Source: Kitasatospora phosalacinea (lineage in GTDB: Bacteria > Actinomycetota > Actinomycetes > Streptomycetales > Streptomycetaceae). From it: 64,000 nt of DNA. The stretch is taken from the NCBI RefSeq assembly GCF_000716545.1, contig NZ_JNWZ01000023.1, positions 27,787-91,786 on the forward strand, written 5' to 3'. The translations under genes and the position numbers were made by a program. Below, piece by piece: positions 8,248 to 20,626 of the stretch (within the stretch, counting starts at the first letter, position 1; every line of letters starts with the position of its first letter). The notes beneath the pieces are model-generated. The model was not told the origin of the DNA, searched no databases, and saw nothing but the letters and a program-made list of their open reading frames with translations.

Positions 8248-9948
8248 ATGACCGTACGCAATACGGGGCCGGAGTCGGCCGATGTCCAAACGCTCAGAGC
8301 GGAGTTGGACGAACTGCTGAGGGCGCGCCAGTTCGCCGCGCAGCGCGAGCGCAGGCTCGCCGAGGCCGTCCGGGCCGGTTACGAACCCGACCACGCACCC
8401 GCGTACGGCCGCCCGCCCCGGCAGCCGGATCCCGAGCTGGTGCGGCAGCTCGCCCAGGCGCAGAACCTCCGCGAAGGACTGGGCGCGCGGTGCCTGGAAC
8501 TGAGTGACCGTCTGTTGGCCGCCGAGGACCGGCAGTTGGCGGGCAGACTGGCCGAGGGGCCCGCCAGCCACTCCACCTCCCGCACCGCTACCCGCACTCC
8601 CGGCCCGAACGACGCCCCCGGGGGCCGCAACGAGGGCTCCCGAACCCACCGCCCGACCGGGCCGGCCGCTCCCCTGGCACCTCCACAACGACCGTTCCCG
8701 ACCGGGGCCCGTTTCGGTGGAGGGCACCACCCCGGTCCCGCCTTCGGTCCGGGCACCACGTCCGACGGCCCGTCCGGCGACGCCGCCACCCCGACCGCGC
8801 CCCCTGGCACCGACGCCCCGCCGCTGCGCGGTGCCCGGTTCAGGACCGGCCGTCCACTGCGCTCCGCCGGAAAGAACGACGGCCACGAGGCATCCCCTGC
8901 CACACCGTCCCGCACCGACACCGGCATCGTCGGGTCCGACGCGACCGCCCGGAACAACGGCCCGGGCGTCGGAAGCGGCGAACCACTCGGCACGTCGTGG
9001 GCCAGAACGCACGACCCCAGGAACGGACTTGACGGCGCCGGGTCCCCCAGCACCGCACCCAGGCACTCCGGCCGCCCGCACACCGAACGCGACAGCGGCG
9101 GCAACGGTTACGCAGCCGACGGCAACCCCGGAACCGGGTTCCGGAACCCCGGCGGGGGCGTGCAGGCGGCCCCGGCGGCGAGCGGGGGGCGGTCCCGGAC
9201 GGACGCCGAACTGATCGCCCTCGTCCAGCGGATCACCGGCCTACACCGACAGGGCGCGGTGCACGAGTCCGCGGCCATCGTGGGGCAGGTGGCCCTGATG
9301 GTCTCACCGAACGACCTGGTCGGGCTGGTCTCCCTGCTGCGCGCCGAGGGGCCGGCCGGATCCTCCACCTACCTGGCCAGATCCGTGGCCCTCGGCGCCC
9401 CGGAGCACGCGGCGGCCGCACTGGCGGAACTGCGCCGCGAAGGGCTGGTGGAAGAGGCGGCCGACCTGTTCCACGCCCTGTGGTCGGTGAGCGCGCAGAC
9501 CCTTCCGGCACTGCTCGCGGCACTGGAGCAGTCGGGACAGTCCGCCGACGGACAGACCCTGCTGTGGGAGCGGGCCTCCGCTCCTGCCGGCGAACTCTCC
9601 GAGCTGGCACAGCAGTTGCGGGCATCGGGGCGTTCCGGCGATGTCCACCACCTGCTGCGCCAGGCCGCCGGCCGGCCGATCGGGGAGGTCGCCACGATCA
9701 CCGCCGCGCTGGACGAGGAATCGGCCGGCGAACTGATCCACGAGCTGGTGCGGATGCGTTCGGCCGGCGACGTCGGCCAGTTCGCGGCCGCGATCCGGGG
9801 TGCGGTGGAGCTGTACGACGCGATGCTGTTCGCCGTGGACGACTTGGAGGAGAGCCGGGCCCGCAGCGCGTTCGCGGCGCTGCGCACCGCGGGGTTACCG
9901 ACCGAACCGACGCCCCGGCCCCGGTCGAAGTCCCGTCAGCGCCGCTGA
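8248..9948 (+). CDS. Coiled-coil / disordered linker / helical-repeat protein of unknown function
   Basis: About 566 residues. Residues 8-110 form a predicted coiled coil (LRAELDELLRARQFAAQRER and LVRQLAQAQNLREGLG). About 110-320 is a Pro/Gly/Thr/Asn-rich, probably disordered linker. From about 325 to the end there is a helical, repeat-like domain (LIALVQRITGLHRQGAVHES; ALAELRREGLVEEAADLFHA; LSELAQQLRASGRSGDVHHL) resembling TPR or HEAT arrays. The ATG at 8248 (MTVRNTG) is preferred; the frame is open upstream to a GTG at 8155. The N-terminal coiled coil and C-terminal repeats suggest a scaffold. It lies convergent to glyS and shares a terminator with it. Confidence 0.65.
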   Translation: MTVRNTGPESADVQTLRAELDELLRARQFAAQRERRLAEAVRAGYEPDHAPAYGRPPRQPDPELVRQLAQAQNLREGLGARCLELSDRLLAAEDRQLAGRLAEGPASHSTSRTATRTPGPNDAPGGRNEGSRTHRPTGPAAPLAPPQRPFPTGARFGGGHHPGPAFGPGTTSDGPSGDAATPTAPPGTDAPPLRGARFRTGRPLRSAGKNDGHEASPATPSRTDTGIVGSDATARNNGPGVGSGEPLGTSWARTHDPRNGLDGAGSPSTAPRHSGRPHTERDSGGNGYAADGNPGTGFRNPGGGVQAAPAASGGRSRTDAELIALVQRITGLHRQGAVHESAAIVGQVALMVSPNDLVGLVSLLRAEGPAGSSTYLARSVALGAPEHAAAALAELRREGLVEEAADLFHALWSVSAQTLPALLAALEQSGQSADGQTLLWERASAPAGELSELAQQLRASGRSGDVHHLLRQAAGRPIGEVATITAALDEESAGELIHELVRMRSAGDVGQFAAAIRGAVELYDAMLFAVDDLEESRARSAFAALRTAGLPTEPTPRPRSKSRQRR

Positions 9949-9993
9949 CCGGCGAGGCGGTCGGGACCCGACGATCGGCCGCCGAACGCCGAA

Positions 9994-10033
9994 CGGCCGA
10001 CGGACGCCCCGGGCGAGGGGCGTCCGCCGGCCG
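9994..10033. terminator. Bidirectional terminator between convergent genes
   Basis: The arms at 9994-10010 and 10017-10033 (17 nt each, CGGCCGACGGACGCCCC against its inverse) differ at one position, around a 6-base loop. It lies between the plus-strand gene ending at 9948 and glyS ending at 10070. Confidence 0.75.
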
Positions 10034-10069
10034 GACGAAGAACTGCGGCTCTGCTCCGGGGCCCCGGTG

Positions 10070-11452
<1,383 letters not shown>

Positions 11453-11710
11453 AGTGCTCTCTTCAGTACGACGGCACGGTCAGGGCGCGGCTGGTTGCGC
11501 GCGCCCGAATAACTCAGGGTACCGGGCATGCGGGGGCGGGGTTCAACTCGATAGTGGCACGGACGGGCTGCCGGGTGGCTGTACCGGGAGTGAACAGCCG
11601 TGCGTTCTCCGGCGTGTTGGAGGTCGCCCGGTGAAGGCGCGGCGCCCGGACGGTACGGGTGGCGGCCCGGCGGGCCGCGACCGGTAGGGGACGGGTCCAC
11701 CCAATGCAAG

Positions 11711-11748
11711 TTGACAATCATTTCCAGATAAGATGAGAATGGTTGTCA
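11711..11748 (+). promoter_or_regulatory. Zinc-operon promoter covered by two Zur-box-like sites
   Basis: A TTGACA -35 (11711-11716) and GAGAAT -10 (11735-11740) are 18 bp apart, placing the transcript start at about 11747, at the ATG of znuA (leaderless). Two 15-bp sites, TGACAATCATTTCCA (11712-11726) and TGAGAATGGTTGTCA (11734-11748), each match about 12 of 15 positions of the actinomycete Zur box TGAAAATGATTTTCA. Their centres are 22 bp apart, two helical turns, and they cover the -35 and -10. This predicts repression by zinc-loaded Zur. Confidence 0.75.
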
Positions 11749-12716
11749 TGAGGATTCGCCGCACGCACCCCCGGATAGCACTCGCCGTCACCGCCCTCGC
11801 CGGATCCCTGCTGCTCTCCGGCTGCGGCGGCGCCAGCAGTGCGGCGGGGAAGGACGGCGGCGGTCTGGAGGTGGTGGCCTCCTTCTACCCGATGGAGTTC
11901 CTGGCCCGGCAGATAGGCGGGGCGCACGTGAAGGTCACCGACCTGACCGCCCCCGGAGTGGAGCCGCACGACCTGGAGCTGACGGCCAAGCAGGTCGCAA
12001 CCGTCCAGCGGGCCGACGCGGTGGTCTACCTGAAGGGCCTGCAGCCGACCGTGGACAAGGCGGTCGCGCAGTCCCACGTCAAGCACGCGGTGGACGCCAC
12101 CGCCGTCTCCCCACTGGTGGACCACCACCTCGACGAGGGCGGGGAGGACGAGACCGAGGCGCACGACGGCGAGCACGGGCACGAGCACGGCGGCGCGACC
12201 GGCGACCCGCACATCTGGCTGGACCCGACCCGGTACGCGGCGGTGGCCCGCGCCGTGGGCGCCGAACTCGCGGGGATCGACCCCGCCAACGCCGCCGAAT
12301 ACCAGCGCAACACCGACGACCTGGTGGCCCGGCTCGGCTCCCTGGACCAGGAGTTCAGGGACGGTCTGACCGGCACCGCGACCCGGACCTTCGTCACCAG
12401 CCACGCCGCGTTCGGCTACCTCGCCGAGCACTACGGGCTGGAGCAGGTCGCGATCAACGGGGTCGACCCGGAGGCCGAGCCCACCCCGTCCCGGATGGCC
12501 GAGATCCAGCGCGCCGCCAAGGAGAACGGCGCCACCACCGTCTTCTTCGAAGCCCTGGTCAGCCCCAAGCTGGCCGACACCGTGGCCGCCGACCTGGGGC
12601 TCAAGACCGCCGTGCTCGACCCCCTGGAGGGGATCAAGGAGCCGGACCGGGACGACTACTTCTCCGTCATGCGGCAGAACCTGGCCAACCTGCGGGCCGC
12701 GCTCGGCTCCCGCTGA
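11748..12716 (+). CDS. znuA: Zinc ABC transporter substrate-binding lipoprotein
   Basis: It captures zinc outside the membrane for the ABC importer encoded downstream. 322 residues from the ATG at 11748; an in-frame ATG at 11733 is possible but lies inside the -10 region. The lipoprotein signal is RIRRTHPRIALAV..LLLSGCGG with the lipobox LLSGC at about 22-26. Cluster 9 motifs follow: VVASFYPMEFLARQIGG, LTAPGVEPHDLEL, the histidine-rich loop around DEGGEDETEAHDGEHGHEHGG, GDPHIWLDPTRYA, FVTSHAAFGYLAEHYGL and FFEALVSPKLADTVA. It is first in the operon with the ATPase, permease and Zur repressor. Confidence 0.93.
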   Translation: MRIRRTHPRIALAVTALAGSLLLSGCGGASSAAGKDGGGLEVVASFYPMEFLARQIGGAHVKVTDLTAPGVEPHDLELTAKQVATVQRADAVVYLKGLQPTVDKAVAQSHVKHAVDATAVSPLVDHHLDEGGEDETEAHDGEHGHEHGGATGDPHIWLDPTRYAAVARAVGAELAGIDPANAAEYQRNTDDLVARLGSLDQEFRDGLTGTATRTFVTSHAAFGYLAEHYGLEQVAINGVDPEAEPTPSRMAEIQRAAKENGATTVFFEALVSPKLADTVAADLGLKTAVLDPLEGIKEPDRDDYFSVMRQNLANLRAALGSR

Positions 12717-12894
12717 GCCCACCCGGACCACCTGGAACCACCCGGACCACTTGGAACCGCCTGGAACCACCAGGGCCCGCCCGGATCCATCCGGCCCAGT
12801 CGAACCGGCCCGTCCGAGCCAGGACGAACCAGCCCGATCCGAACCGGCCCGATCCGGACCTGAACGAGCGGCGAAAGCAGAGCGAGGAACCACC
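12717..12894 (+). repeat. Degenerate CCGGACC/CCTGGAACC repeat tract between znuA and znuC
   Basis: The spacer is almost entirely imperfect copies of short units such as CCACCCGGACCA, CCTGGAACCA and CCCGATCCGAACCGG, from about 12720 to 12868. It reads openly in frame with znuC (Pro/Glu/Ala-rich), but the Shine-Dalgarno GAGGA just upstream of 12895 argues that translation starts after it. Confidence 0.6.
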
Positions 12895-13719
12895 ATGAGT
12901 GCTGTCACTGCCACGGCAGACTCCGACCGGCCGCGTCCGTCCTCCCCCGAGGACGCCGGGTCGGCGGTCGTCGGGCTCCGGGGCGCCGTCGCCACCGTCG
13001 GAGGACGGCCGGTGCTGCGCGGCGTCGACCTCACCGTCCGGCCGGGCGAAGTGGTCGCCCTGCTGGGCGCCAACGGGTCCGGCAAGTCCACCACCGTGAA
13101 GAGCGTGATCGGCTCGGTACCGCTGGACCGGGGCAGCCTGGAGCTGTTCGGCCGGCCGTACCGCAAGTTCCGGGACTGGCACCGGATCGGGTACGTGCCG
13201 CAGCGCACCACCGCGGCCGGCGGGGTACCGGCCACGGTGCGCGAGGTGGTCTCCACCGGGCGGCTGCCGCAGCACCGGCTGCTGCCGTTCCGCCGCAAGG
13301 ACCGTGCCGCGGTGGACCGGGCGCTGTCCGCCGTCGGCATGCTGGACCGGGCCGGCGACGGGGTGGCCCACCTCTCCGGCGGGCAGCACCAGCGGGTGCT
13401 GATCGCCCGCGCGCTGGTCGGCGTCCCCGACCTGCTGATCATGGACGAGCCGATGGCCGGTGTCGACGTGGACAGCCAGCAGGTGCTCGCCGACATCCTC
13501 CGCACCGAGGTGGAACGCGGCTGCGCGGTGCTGCTGGTGCTGCACGAACTCGGGCCGCTGGAACCGCTGATCGACCGCGCCGTGGTGCTCCGCGACGGCT
13601 GCGTGGCGCACGACGGGCCACCGCCCCGGGGCGTCGGCCAGCACGCGCTGCCCGGCCACGACCACGTCCACCCGCACGCCGATGACCACCACCGCACCAC
13701 CCAGGGGCTACTGGCATGA
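12895..13719 (+). CDS. znuC: Zinc ABC transporter ATP-binding protein
   Basis: 274 residues; energises the zinc importer at the inner face of the membrane. Walker A is LLGANGSGKSTT (about 60-71), the Q-loop is IGYVPQRT, the signature is HLSGGQHQRVLIARAL, Walker B is LLIMDEPMAGVD and the H-loop is LLVLHELGPL. The C-terminus is unusually histidine-rich (GQHALPGHDHVHPHADDHHR), which could bind zinc. The ATG at 12895 has GAGGA upstream. Its stop overlaps the permease start (ATGA). Confidence 0.92.
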   Translation: MSAVTATADSDRPRPSSPEDAGSAVVGLRGAVATVGGRPVLRGVDLTVRPGEVVALLGANGSGKSTTVKSVIGSVPLDRGSLELFGRPYRKFRDWHRIGYVPQRTTAAGGVPATVREVVSTGRLPQHRLLPFRRKDRAAVDRALSAVGMLDRAGDGVAHLSGGQHQRVLIARALVGVPDLLIMDEPMAGVDVDSQQVLADILRTEVERGCAVLLVLHELGPLEPLIDRAVVLRDGCVAHDGPPPRGVGQHALPGHDHVHPHADDHHRTTQGLLA

Positions 13720-14735
13720 TCGAGATGTTCCAACCCGACTTCATGCAGCGGGCCTTCCTCGCCGCCGTCCTGGTCGGCGTCACCGCGCCGTCGATCGGCA
13801 TCTACCTGGTGCAGCGCCGGCAGGCGTTGATGGGCGACGGCATCGGGCACGTCGCGCTGACCGGCGTCGGCCTCGGCTTCCTGTTCCAGGCCAACCCGAT
13901 GTGGACGGCGGTGCTGGTCTGCGTGCTCGGCGCCGTCGTGATGGAACTCGTCCGGGCCCGCGGCAACCAGCGCGGCGACATCGCGCTGGCGATGCTCTTC
14001 TACGGCGGCATGGCCGGCGGCAAGCTGCTGGTCTCGATGAGCAGCCAGTCCGGGGCTGGCAGCCTGGAGAGCTACCTGTGGGGTTCCATCCTGTTCGTCT
14101 CCCCCGGCGACCTGGCGGTGATCGGCCTGCTCGCGGCGGTGGTCCTCGCGGTCACCGTGGGCCTGCGCCGGCAGCTGTTCGCGGTCTGCCAGGACGAGGA
14201 GTTCGCCCGGGTGACGGGCCTGCCGGTGCGGGTGCTGAACCTGCTGCTCGCGGTGATGGCCGCGGTCACCGTGACGGTCGCCATGCGGGTGGTCGGTCTG
14301 TTGCTGGTGAGCGCCCTGATGGTGGTCCCGGTGGCGGCCGCCCAGCAGCTGACCCGGTCCTTCGCGGCCACCCAGGCCACCGCGATCGGCGTGGGCGTGG
14401 TGACGGCGCTGCTCGGCGTCGGCACCTCCTACCAGGCCGACCTGCCGTCCGGCCCGACCATCGTGTTCCTGGCTATCCTCACCTTCGCCCTGTTCAGCGT
14501 GGTCGCCGCACCGCTGGCCAGACGGCGCCACCGGGCCTCCGCCGAGCACGGCCCGGCGGTGTGCGACGTGGCGCTGCCCGACGGCACCGCCGGGAGCTCC
14601 CCGGGCGGGCCGGGAACCGCGGGGGGCCCGGTCGCAGTCCTGGAGGGGACGGAGCCGGTCCGGGCACCGGCGGGGACGGCGGTCGATGCACCGCTGTCGG
14701 GGGAGTCGCTGTCAAGTCGGGGGCTGGCACAATGA
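13716..14735 (+). CDS. znuB: Zinc ABC transporter permease
   Basis: 339 residues, cluster 9/ABC-3 permease family. The N-terminal MIEMFQPDFMQRAFLAAVLVG and PSIGIYLVQRRQALMGDGIGHVALTGVGLGF are typical. About eight hydrophobic helices run through LLAVMAAVTVTVAMRVVGLLLVSALMVVPVAAAQQL to about residue 265. The last 70 residues are a Gly/Pro-rich cytoplasmic tail absent from shorter homologues. It is coupled to znuC through ATGA. Confidence 0.92.
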   Translation: MIEMFQPDFMQRAFLAAVLVGVTAPSIGIYLVQRRQALMGDGIGHVALTGVGLGFLFQANPMWTAVLVCVLGAVVMELVRARGNQRGDIALAMLFYGGMAGGKLLVSMSSQSGAGSLESYLWGSILFVSPGDLAVIGLLAAVVLAVTVGLRRQLFAVCQDEEFARVTGLPVRVLNLLLAVMAAVTVTVAMRVVGLLLVSALMVVPVAAAQQLTRSFAATQATAIGVGVVTALLGVGTSYQADLPSGPTIVFLAILTFALFSVVAAPLARRRHRASAEHGPAVCDVALPDGTAGSSPGGPGTAGGPVAVLEGTEPVRAPAGTAVDAPLSGESLSSRGLAQ

Positions 14736-14770
14736 TGTGCGAAACCACCCGATCAGCAGGAGGACCCACG

Positions 14771-15190
14771 GTGACCACCGCAGGCCCGTCGCCGCGCGCG
14801 CGATCGACTCGGCAGCGCACCGCCGTCTCGGCGGTCCTGGACGAGATTGAGGACTTCCGCAGCGCGCAGGAACTGCACGACATGCTCAAGCACCGGGGCG
14901 ACTCGGTGGGTCTGACCACCGTCTACCGCACGCTGCAGTCGCTGGCCGAGGCCGGCGAGGTGGACGTGCTGCGCACCGCCGAGGGCGAGGCGGTGTACCG
15001 GCGGTGCAGCAGCGGTCACCACCACCACCTGGTGTGCCGGCACTGCGGGGCGACCGTCGAGGTCGAGGGCCCCGCGGTCGAGCGCTGGGCCAACGCGGTC
15101 GCCGCCGAACACGGGTTCAGCGACATCGCGCACACCCTGGAGATCTTCGGCACCTGCGGCGAGTGCGCCGCCAAGCAGCAGGCGGAGTAG
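14771..15190 (+). CDS. zur: Zinc uptake regulator Zur (Fur family)
   Basis: 139 residues. A winged-helix DNA-binding domain (RQRTAVSAVLDEIEDFRSAQELHDML, then VGLTTVYRTLQSLAEAGEVDVL) is followed by the metal-binding dimerisation domain. Metal ligands are visible in SGHHHHLVCRHCG and GTCGECAAK. The GTG at 14771 with a strong AGGAGGA fits the family length; an in-frame ATG at 14732 that overlaps the znuB stop would add 13 residues. As last gene of the zinc operon it is probably autorepressed through the sites at 11712-11748. Confidence 0.93.
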   Translation: MTTAGPSPRARSTRQRTAVSAVLDEIEDFRSAQELHDMLKHRGDSVGLTTVYRTLQSLAEAGEVDVLRTAEGEAVYRRCSSGHHHHLVCRHCGATVEVEGPAVERWANAVAAEHGFSDIAHTLEIFGTCGECAAKQQAE

Positions 15191-15225
15191 CAAGCGGAGT
15201 AGCGACCCGCGAGGCCCGGCAACGG

Positions 15226-15263
15226 CGAGGGCCCGGATCGGAGCAGTCCGATCCGGGCCCTCG
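15226..15263. terminator. Perfect-stem terminator between zur and uppS
   Basis: A 17-bp perfect stem (left arm 15226-15242 and right arm 15247-15263, core GGGCCCGGATCGGA) with the loop GCAG. It lies between convergent zur and uppS, so it can serve both strands. There is no T-run, as is usual in actinomycetes. Confidence 0.85.
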
Positions 15264-15280
15264 GCCGTACCTGTCGGCGG

Positions 15281-16108
15281 TCAGCGCTGCGGGGGGAGCC
15301 CGGTGGCGACCTCGTTGGGCAGCGCCCCGCCGAAACGGCGGTCGCGGCGGGCGTACTGCTCGCAGGCGCGCCACAGGTCGCGGCGGTCGAAGTCCGGCCA
15401 GAGCACGTCCTGGAAGACCAGTTCGGCGTAGGCGGACTGCCAGGCGAGGAAGTTGGAGGTGCGCTGCTCGCCGCTGGGGCGCAGGAACAGGTCGACGTCC
15501 GGCATGTCCGGGTAGTACAGGTACTTGGCGAACAGCTTCTCGTTGACCTTCTCCGGGTTGATCTTCCCGGCGGCGACGTCGCGGGCGATGGCCAGCGCGG
15601 CGTCGGCGATCTCGGCCCGGCCGCCGTAGTTGAGGCAGAAGTACAGCGTCATCGCGTCGTTGCCCTTGGTCTGCTCCTGGGCGACCTGGAGCTCTTGGAC
15701 CACGCTCTTCCACATCCGCGGCATCCGGCCGGCCCAGCGGATCCGGATGCCCATGGCGTCCATCTCGTCGCGGCGGCGGCGGATCACGTCCCGGTTGAAG
15801 TTCATCAGGAACTTCACCTCGTCCGGGGAGCGCTTCCAGTTCTCGGTGGAGAAGGCGTACAGCGAGAGGTTCTTGACCCCGATCTCCAGGCAGCCGCGCA
15901 GCACGTCGAGGACGACGCCCTCGCCGACCCGGTGGCCCTCGGTGCGGGGCAGGCCGCGCTCCTTGGCCCAGCGTCCGTTGCCGTCCATGACCACCGCGAC
16001 GTGGTTGGGGACCAGTTCGCCCGGGATCTTCGGCGGCTTGGCTCCGCTCGGGTGCGGGGCCGGAGCCTCGTACGTCCGCTTGCTGCCGAACAGCCGTCGC
16101 GCGACCAT
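15281..16108 (-). CDS. uppS: Isoprenyl transferase (cis-polyprenyl diphosphate synthase)
   Basis: It condenses isopentenyl diphosphate units to make the polyprenyl carrier lipid used for cell-wall synthesis. 275 residues from the ATG at 16108, which has GGAGAAG upstream. Family motifs: [23 protein letters not shown] (catalytic Asp in MDGNGRW), [22 protein letters not shown], and [29 protein letters not shown] region with DVLWPDF. It is two bases from the recO stop and is co-transcribed with it. Confidence 0.95.
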   Translation of the reverse strand: MVARRLFGSKRTYEAPAPHPSGAKPPKIPGELVPNHVAVVMDGNGRWAKERGLPRTEGHRVGEGVVLDVLRGCLEIGVKNLSLYAFSTENWKRSPDEVKFLMNFNRDVIRRRRDEMDAMGIRIRWAGRMPRMWKSVVQELQVAQEQTKGNDAMTLYFCLNYGGRAEIADAALAIARDVAAGKINPEKVNEKLFAKYLYYPDMPDVDLFLRPSGEQRTSNFLAWQSAYAELVFQDVLWPDFDRRDLWRACEQYARRDRRFGGALPNEVATGLPPQR

Positions 16109-16110
16109 GC

Positions 16111-16857
16111 TCACTTCTCCACGTATCTCATCGAGCGGATGCCCCGCTCCAGGTGCCACTGCAGGTAGGCGGCCACCAGCCCGCTGCCCTCGCGCCAGTA
16201 CCGCGGCTCGCAGCCGTCGGCGGTCTGCCAGTCTCCGGAGAGCAGCGCGCCGAGCAGTACGAGTGTCTCAGGGGAGGGTACGGCACTTCCGGGCACCCGG
16301 CAGTCGCCGCACAGCACGCCACCGGCCTGGAGCGAGAAGAAGCGGTTGGGGCCCGGCAGCCCGCAGCGGGCGCAGTCGGTGAAGCTCGCGCCGTAGCCGT
16401 TGACGGCGAGCGAGCGCAGCAGGAAGGCGTCCAGCACCAGGTGCGACTGGTGGGTGCCGGCGGCCAGCGTGCGCAGGGCGCCGACCAGCAGCAGGTACTG
16501 CTGGACGGCGGGCTGGCCCTCGTTCTCGGCGAAGCGCTCGGCGGTCTCCAGCATCGCGGTGCCCGCCGTGTAGCGGGCGTAGTCGTCGACGATCCGGGCG
16601 CCGTAGGGGGCGATGGTCTCCACCTGGGTGCACAGCGGCAGGGTGCGGCCGACCAGGTCGCTGCCGCGGCTGAAGAACTGGATGTCGACGTGCGAGAAGG
16701 GTTCGAGCCGGGCGCCGAACTTCGACTTGGTCCGGCGCACTCCCCGGGCCACCGCACGCACCTGGCCGTGCTGGCGGGTCAGGAAGGTGATGATCCGGTC
16801 GGCCTCGCCGAGCTTCTGGGTGCGCAGCACGATGCCGTCGTCGCGGAAGAGACTCAT
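16111..16857 (-). CDS. recO: DNA repair protein RecO
   Basis: 248 residues; loads RecA on SSB-coated DNA in the RecF pathway. The N-terminal OB-fold begins [22 protein letters not shown]. The helical domain follows, with the four-cysteine zinc site CARCGLPGP...GGVLCGDC. The start at 16857 (MSLF) is preferred over an in-frame ATG 12 bases upstream because GGGAGAA is then better placed. It is upstream of and nearly contiguous with uppS, the usual order in these genomes. Confidence 0.94.
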   Translation of the reverse strand: MSLFRDDGIVLRTQKLGEADRIITFLTRQHGQVRAVARGVRRTKSKFGARLEPFSHVDIQFFSRGSDLVGRTLPLCTQVETIAPYGARIVDDYARYTAGTAMLETAERFAENEGQPAVQQYLLLVGALRTLAAGTHQSHLVLDAFLLRSLAVNGYGASFTDCARCGLPGPNRFFSLQAGGVLCGDCRVPGSAVPSPETLVLLGALLSGDWQTADGCEPRYWREGSGLVAAYLQWHLERGIRSMRYVEK

Positions 16858-17125
16858 GGTGGAACCCATTCTCCCGCACCCCGCCGACAGTCCGGTCGGA
16901 CGGAGGCCCGGAGGGAGGGCCCACGGTACGGCGGCGCGCAGCCGTGAACCCGCACCGGGGTTGTGGGGGGATTTCACCCGTGCGGTGCGGGTCACGGCGG
17001 GCCCGGGAGGGGGGAGTTTCGGGCCCGGCTCGTGGGTGGTGCGGAAGGACGGGAGGAAGGAGGAGGAGGGAGGACGAACGGCGGGAGGTGCGGTGGCGGG
17101 CCTCGGCGGCAGGCCCGGCCCGGTG

Positions 17126-17791
17126 TCAGTGCGTGGCGCGGGTGGCCGCCTCCAGCAGCAGGCCGACCTGCCGGTCGGTGAGGCGCAGGCAGCGGCCGAC
17201 CACGGCGAGCACGGCCCGCTCCTGCGGGAGGTAGCGGCCGTCGGCGAGGGCGACCATCGCACCGAGGGTGAGCAGTCGTTCGCGGCCCTGGACGGCCAGG
17301 TGCGGGGCGAGCGGTTCGAGCGCGGCGTGCAGTTCGACGGCGAGCCCGCCGCCCTCGGCGTCCACGTCGATCGGTTCGCCGCCGCCGTGCCCGGAAAGCG
17401 CGGCCAGCGCGGCCAGCACCTGGACCTCGCCGCAGTCGTCGAACCCGGCTTCCCTGATCACCGTGCAGGCCGCCTCGCGCCCGCCGCGCCCGGCGGTGCC
17501 GCCGGCCGCGAGCGCGGCCAGGGCGATGGTGTACTGGGCGTCGCGGAGCATCGCGCCGAGCCGGACCGAGGTCAACTGCTCCAGTGCGTCGACCCCGTAG
17601 CGGCCGCGGCAGGCCGTGCACTGGACGCTGCGGACCACGCCGCCGAGCGGCAGGACCGGCGTCCCGAGCAACCGCAGCCACCGTCGGCCGTGTTGCCGGC
17701 GGTAGTTGCGGTCTCCGCCACAGCCGGGGCAGAAGAATTCACCGAGGACATCCGTCCGCCACCGAGGGCGAACACCCCACAACCCTGTCAC
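17126..17791 (-). CDS. TerB-like protein with N-terminal zinc ribbon
   Basis: 221 residues. Cysteine pairs in FFCPGCGGDRNYRRQ and VQCTACRGRYGVDALEQL form an N-terminal zinc ribbon (about 18-65). An all-helical TerB-type domain follows (LGAMVALADGRYLPQERAVLAVVGRCLRLTDRQVG). TerB domains occur in tellurite-resistance and stress modules, but no other ter gene is nearby. Its role is unknown; the zinc ribbon plus TerB pair is a recurrent actinomycete arrangement as far as I recall. Confidence 0.8.
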   Translation of the reverse strand: MTGLWGVRPRWRTDVLGEFFCPGCGGDRNYRRQHGRRWLRLLGTPVLPLGGVVRSVQCTACRGRYGVDALEQLTSVRLGAMLRDAQYTIALAALAAGGTAGRGGREAACTVIREAGFDDCGEVQVLAALAALSGHGGGEPIDVDAEGGGLAVELHAALEPLAPHLAVQGRERLLTLGAMVALADGRYLPQERAVLAVVGRCLRLTDRQVGLLLEAATRATH

Positions 17792-18093
17792 GGCGCCACT
17801 CCCCAGACATGGCAGGCGGCCTGCACATCGATGGGCAGGTCACGCGTCCGGACGCCGGAGTCGTCCCACCGACCCCGGTTCCGGTCCGACGATGTTGCCA
17901 CGGTTACCGGCTCGTGTCAGCACCCTGAACGGGTGCCGGGGGAAAATTTGTGACCGGGGACACATGTGATTGTCGACACCACCCGAACACCCGCACCGGG
18001 GGCCGGGCATCCACTGATGACCAGTCAACTCCCCTCACCGGAAGGGAGATCCGCCGACGCCGACCGGGGCGGCGGAAGTCCACCGGGGACGCG
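17792..18093. other. Non-coding spacer upstream of the TerB-like gene
   Basis: No gene is seen. A short island richer in A and T (GGGGGAAAATTTGTGACC, near 17939-17956) followed by the dyad ACACATGTG stands out from the GC-rich flanks and may be the minus-strand promoter of the gene ending at 17126. Confidence 0.35.
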
Positions 18094-18122
18094 GAGGGGA
18101 CCCGCCGACGACGGGTCCCCTC
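18094..18122 (-). terminator. leuA terminator
   Basis: A perfect 11-bp stem GAGGGGACCCG / CGGGTCCCCTC with a 7-base loop, 25 bases past the leuA stop. Confidence 0.75.
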
Positions 18123-18146
18123 GGAGCGCACCGGCGCGCGGCGGCG

Positions 18147-20562
<2,416 letters not shown>

Positions 20563-20626
20563 CGGGCCGTCGGCGGCCGGCCCGGCAGGGCTGGCCGGGC
20601 TGGTCGGGCCGGCCCGGCCGGGGTGT

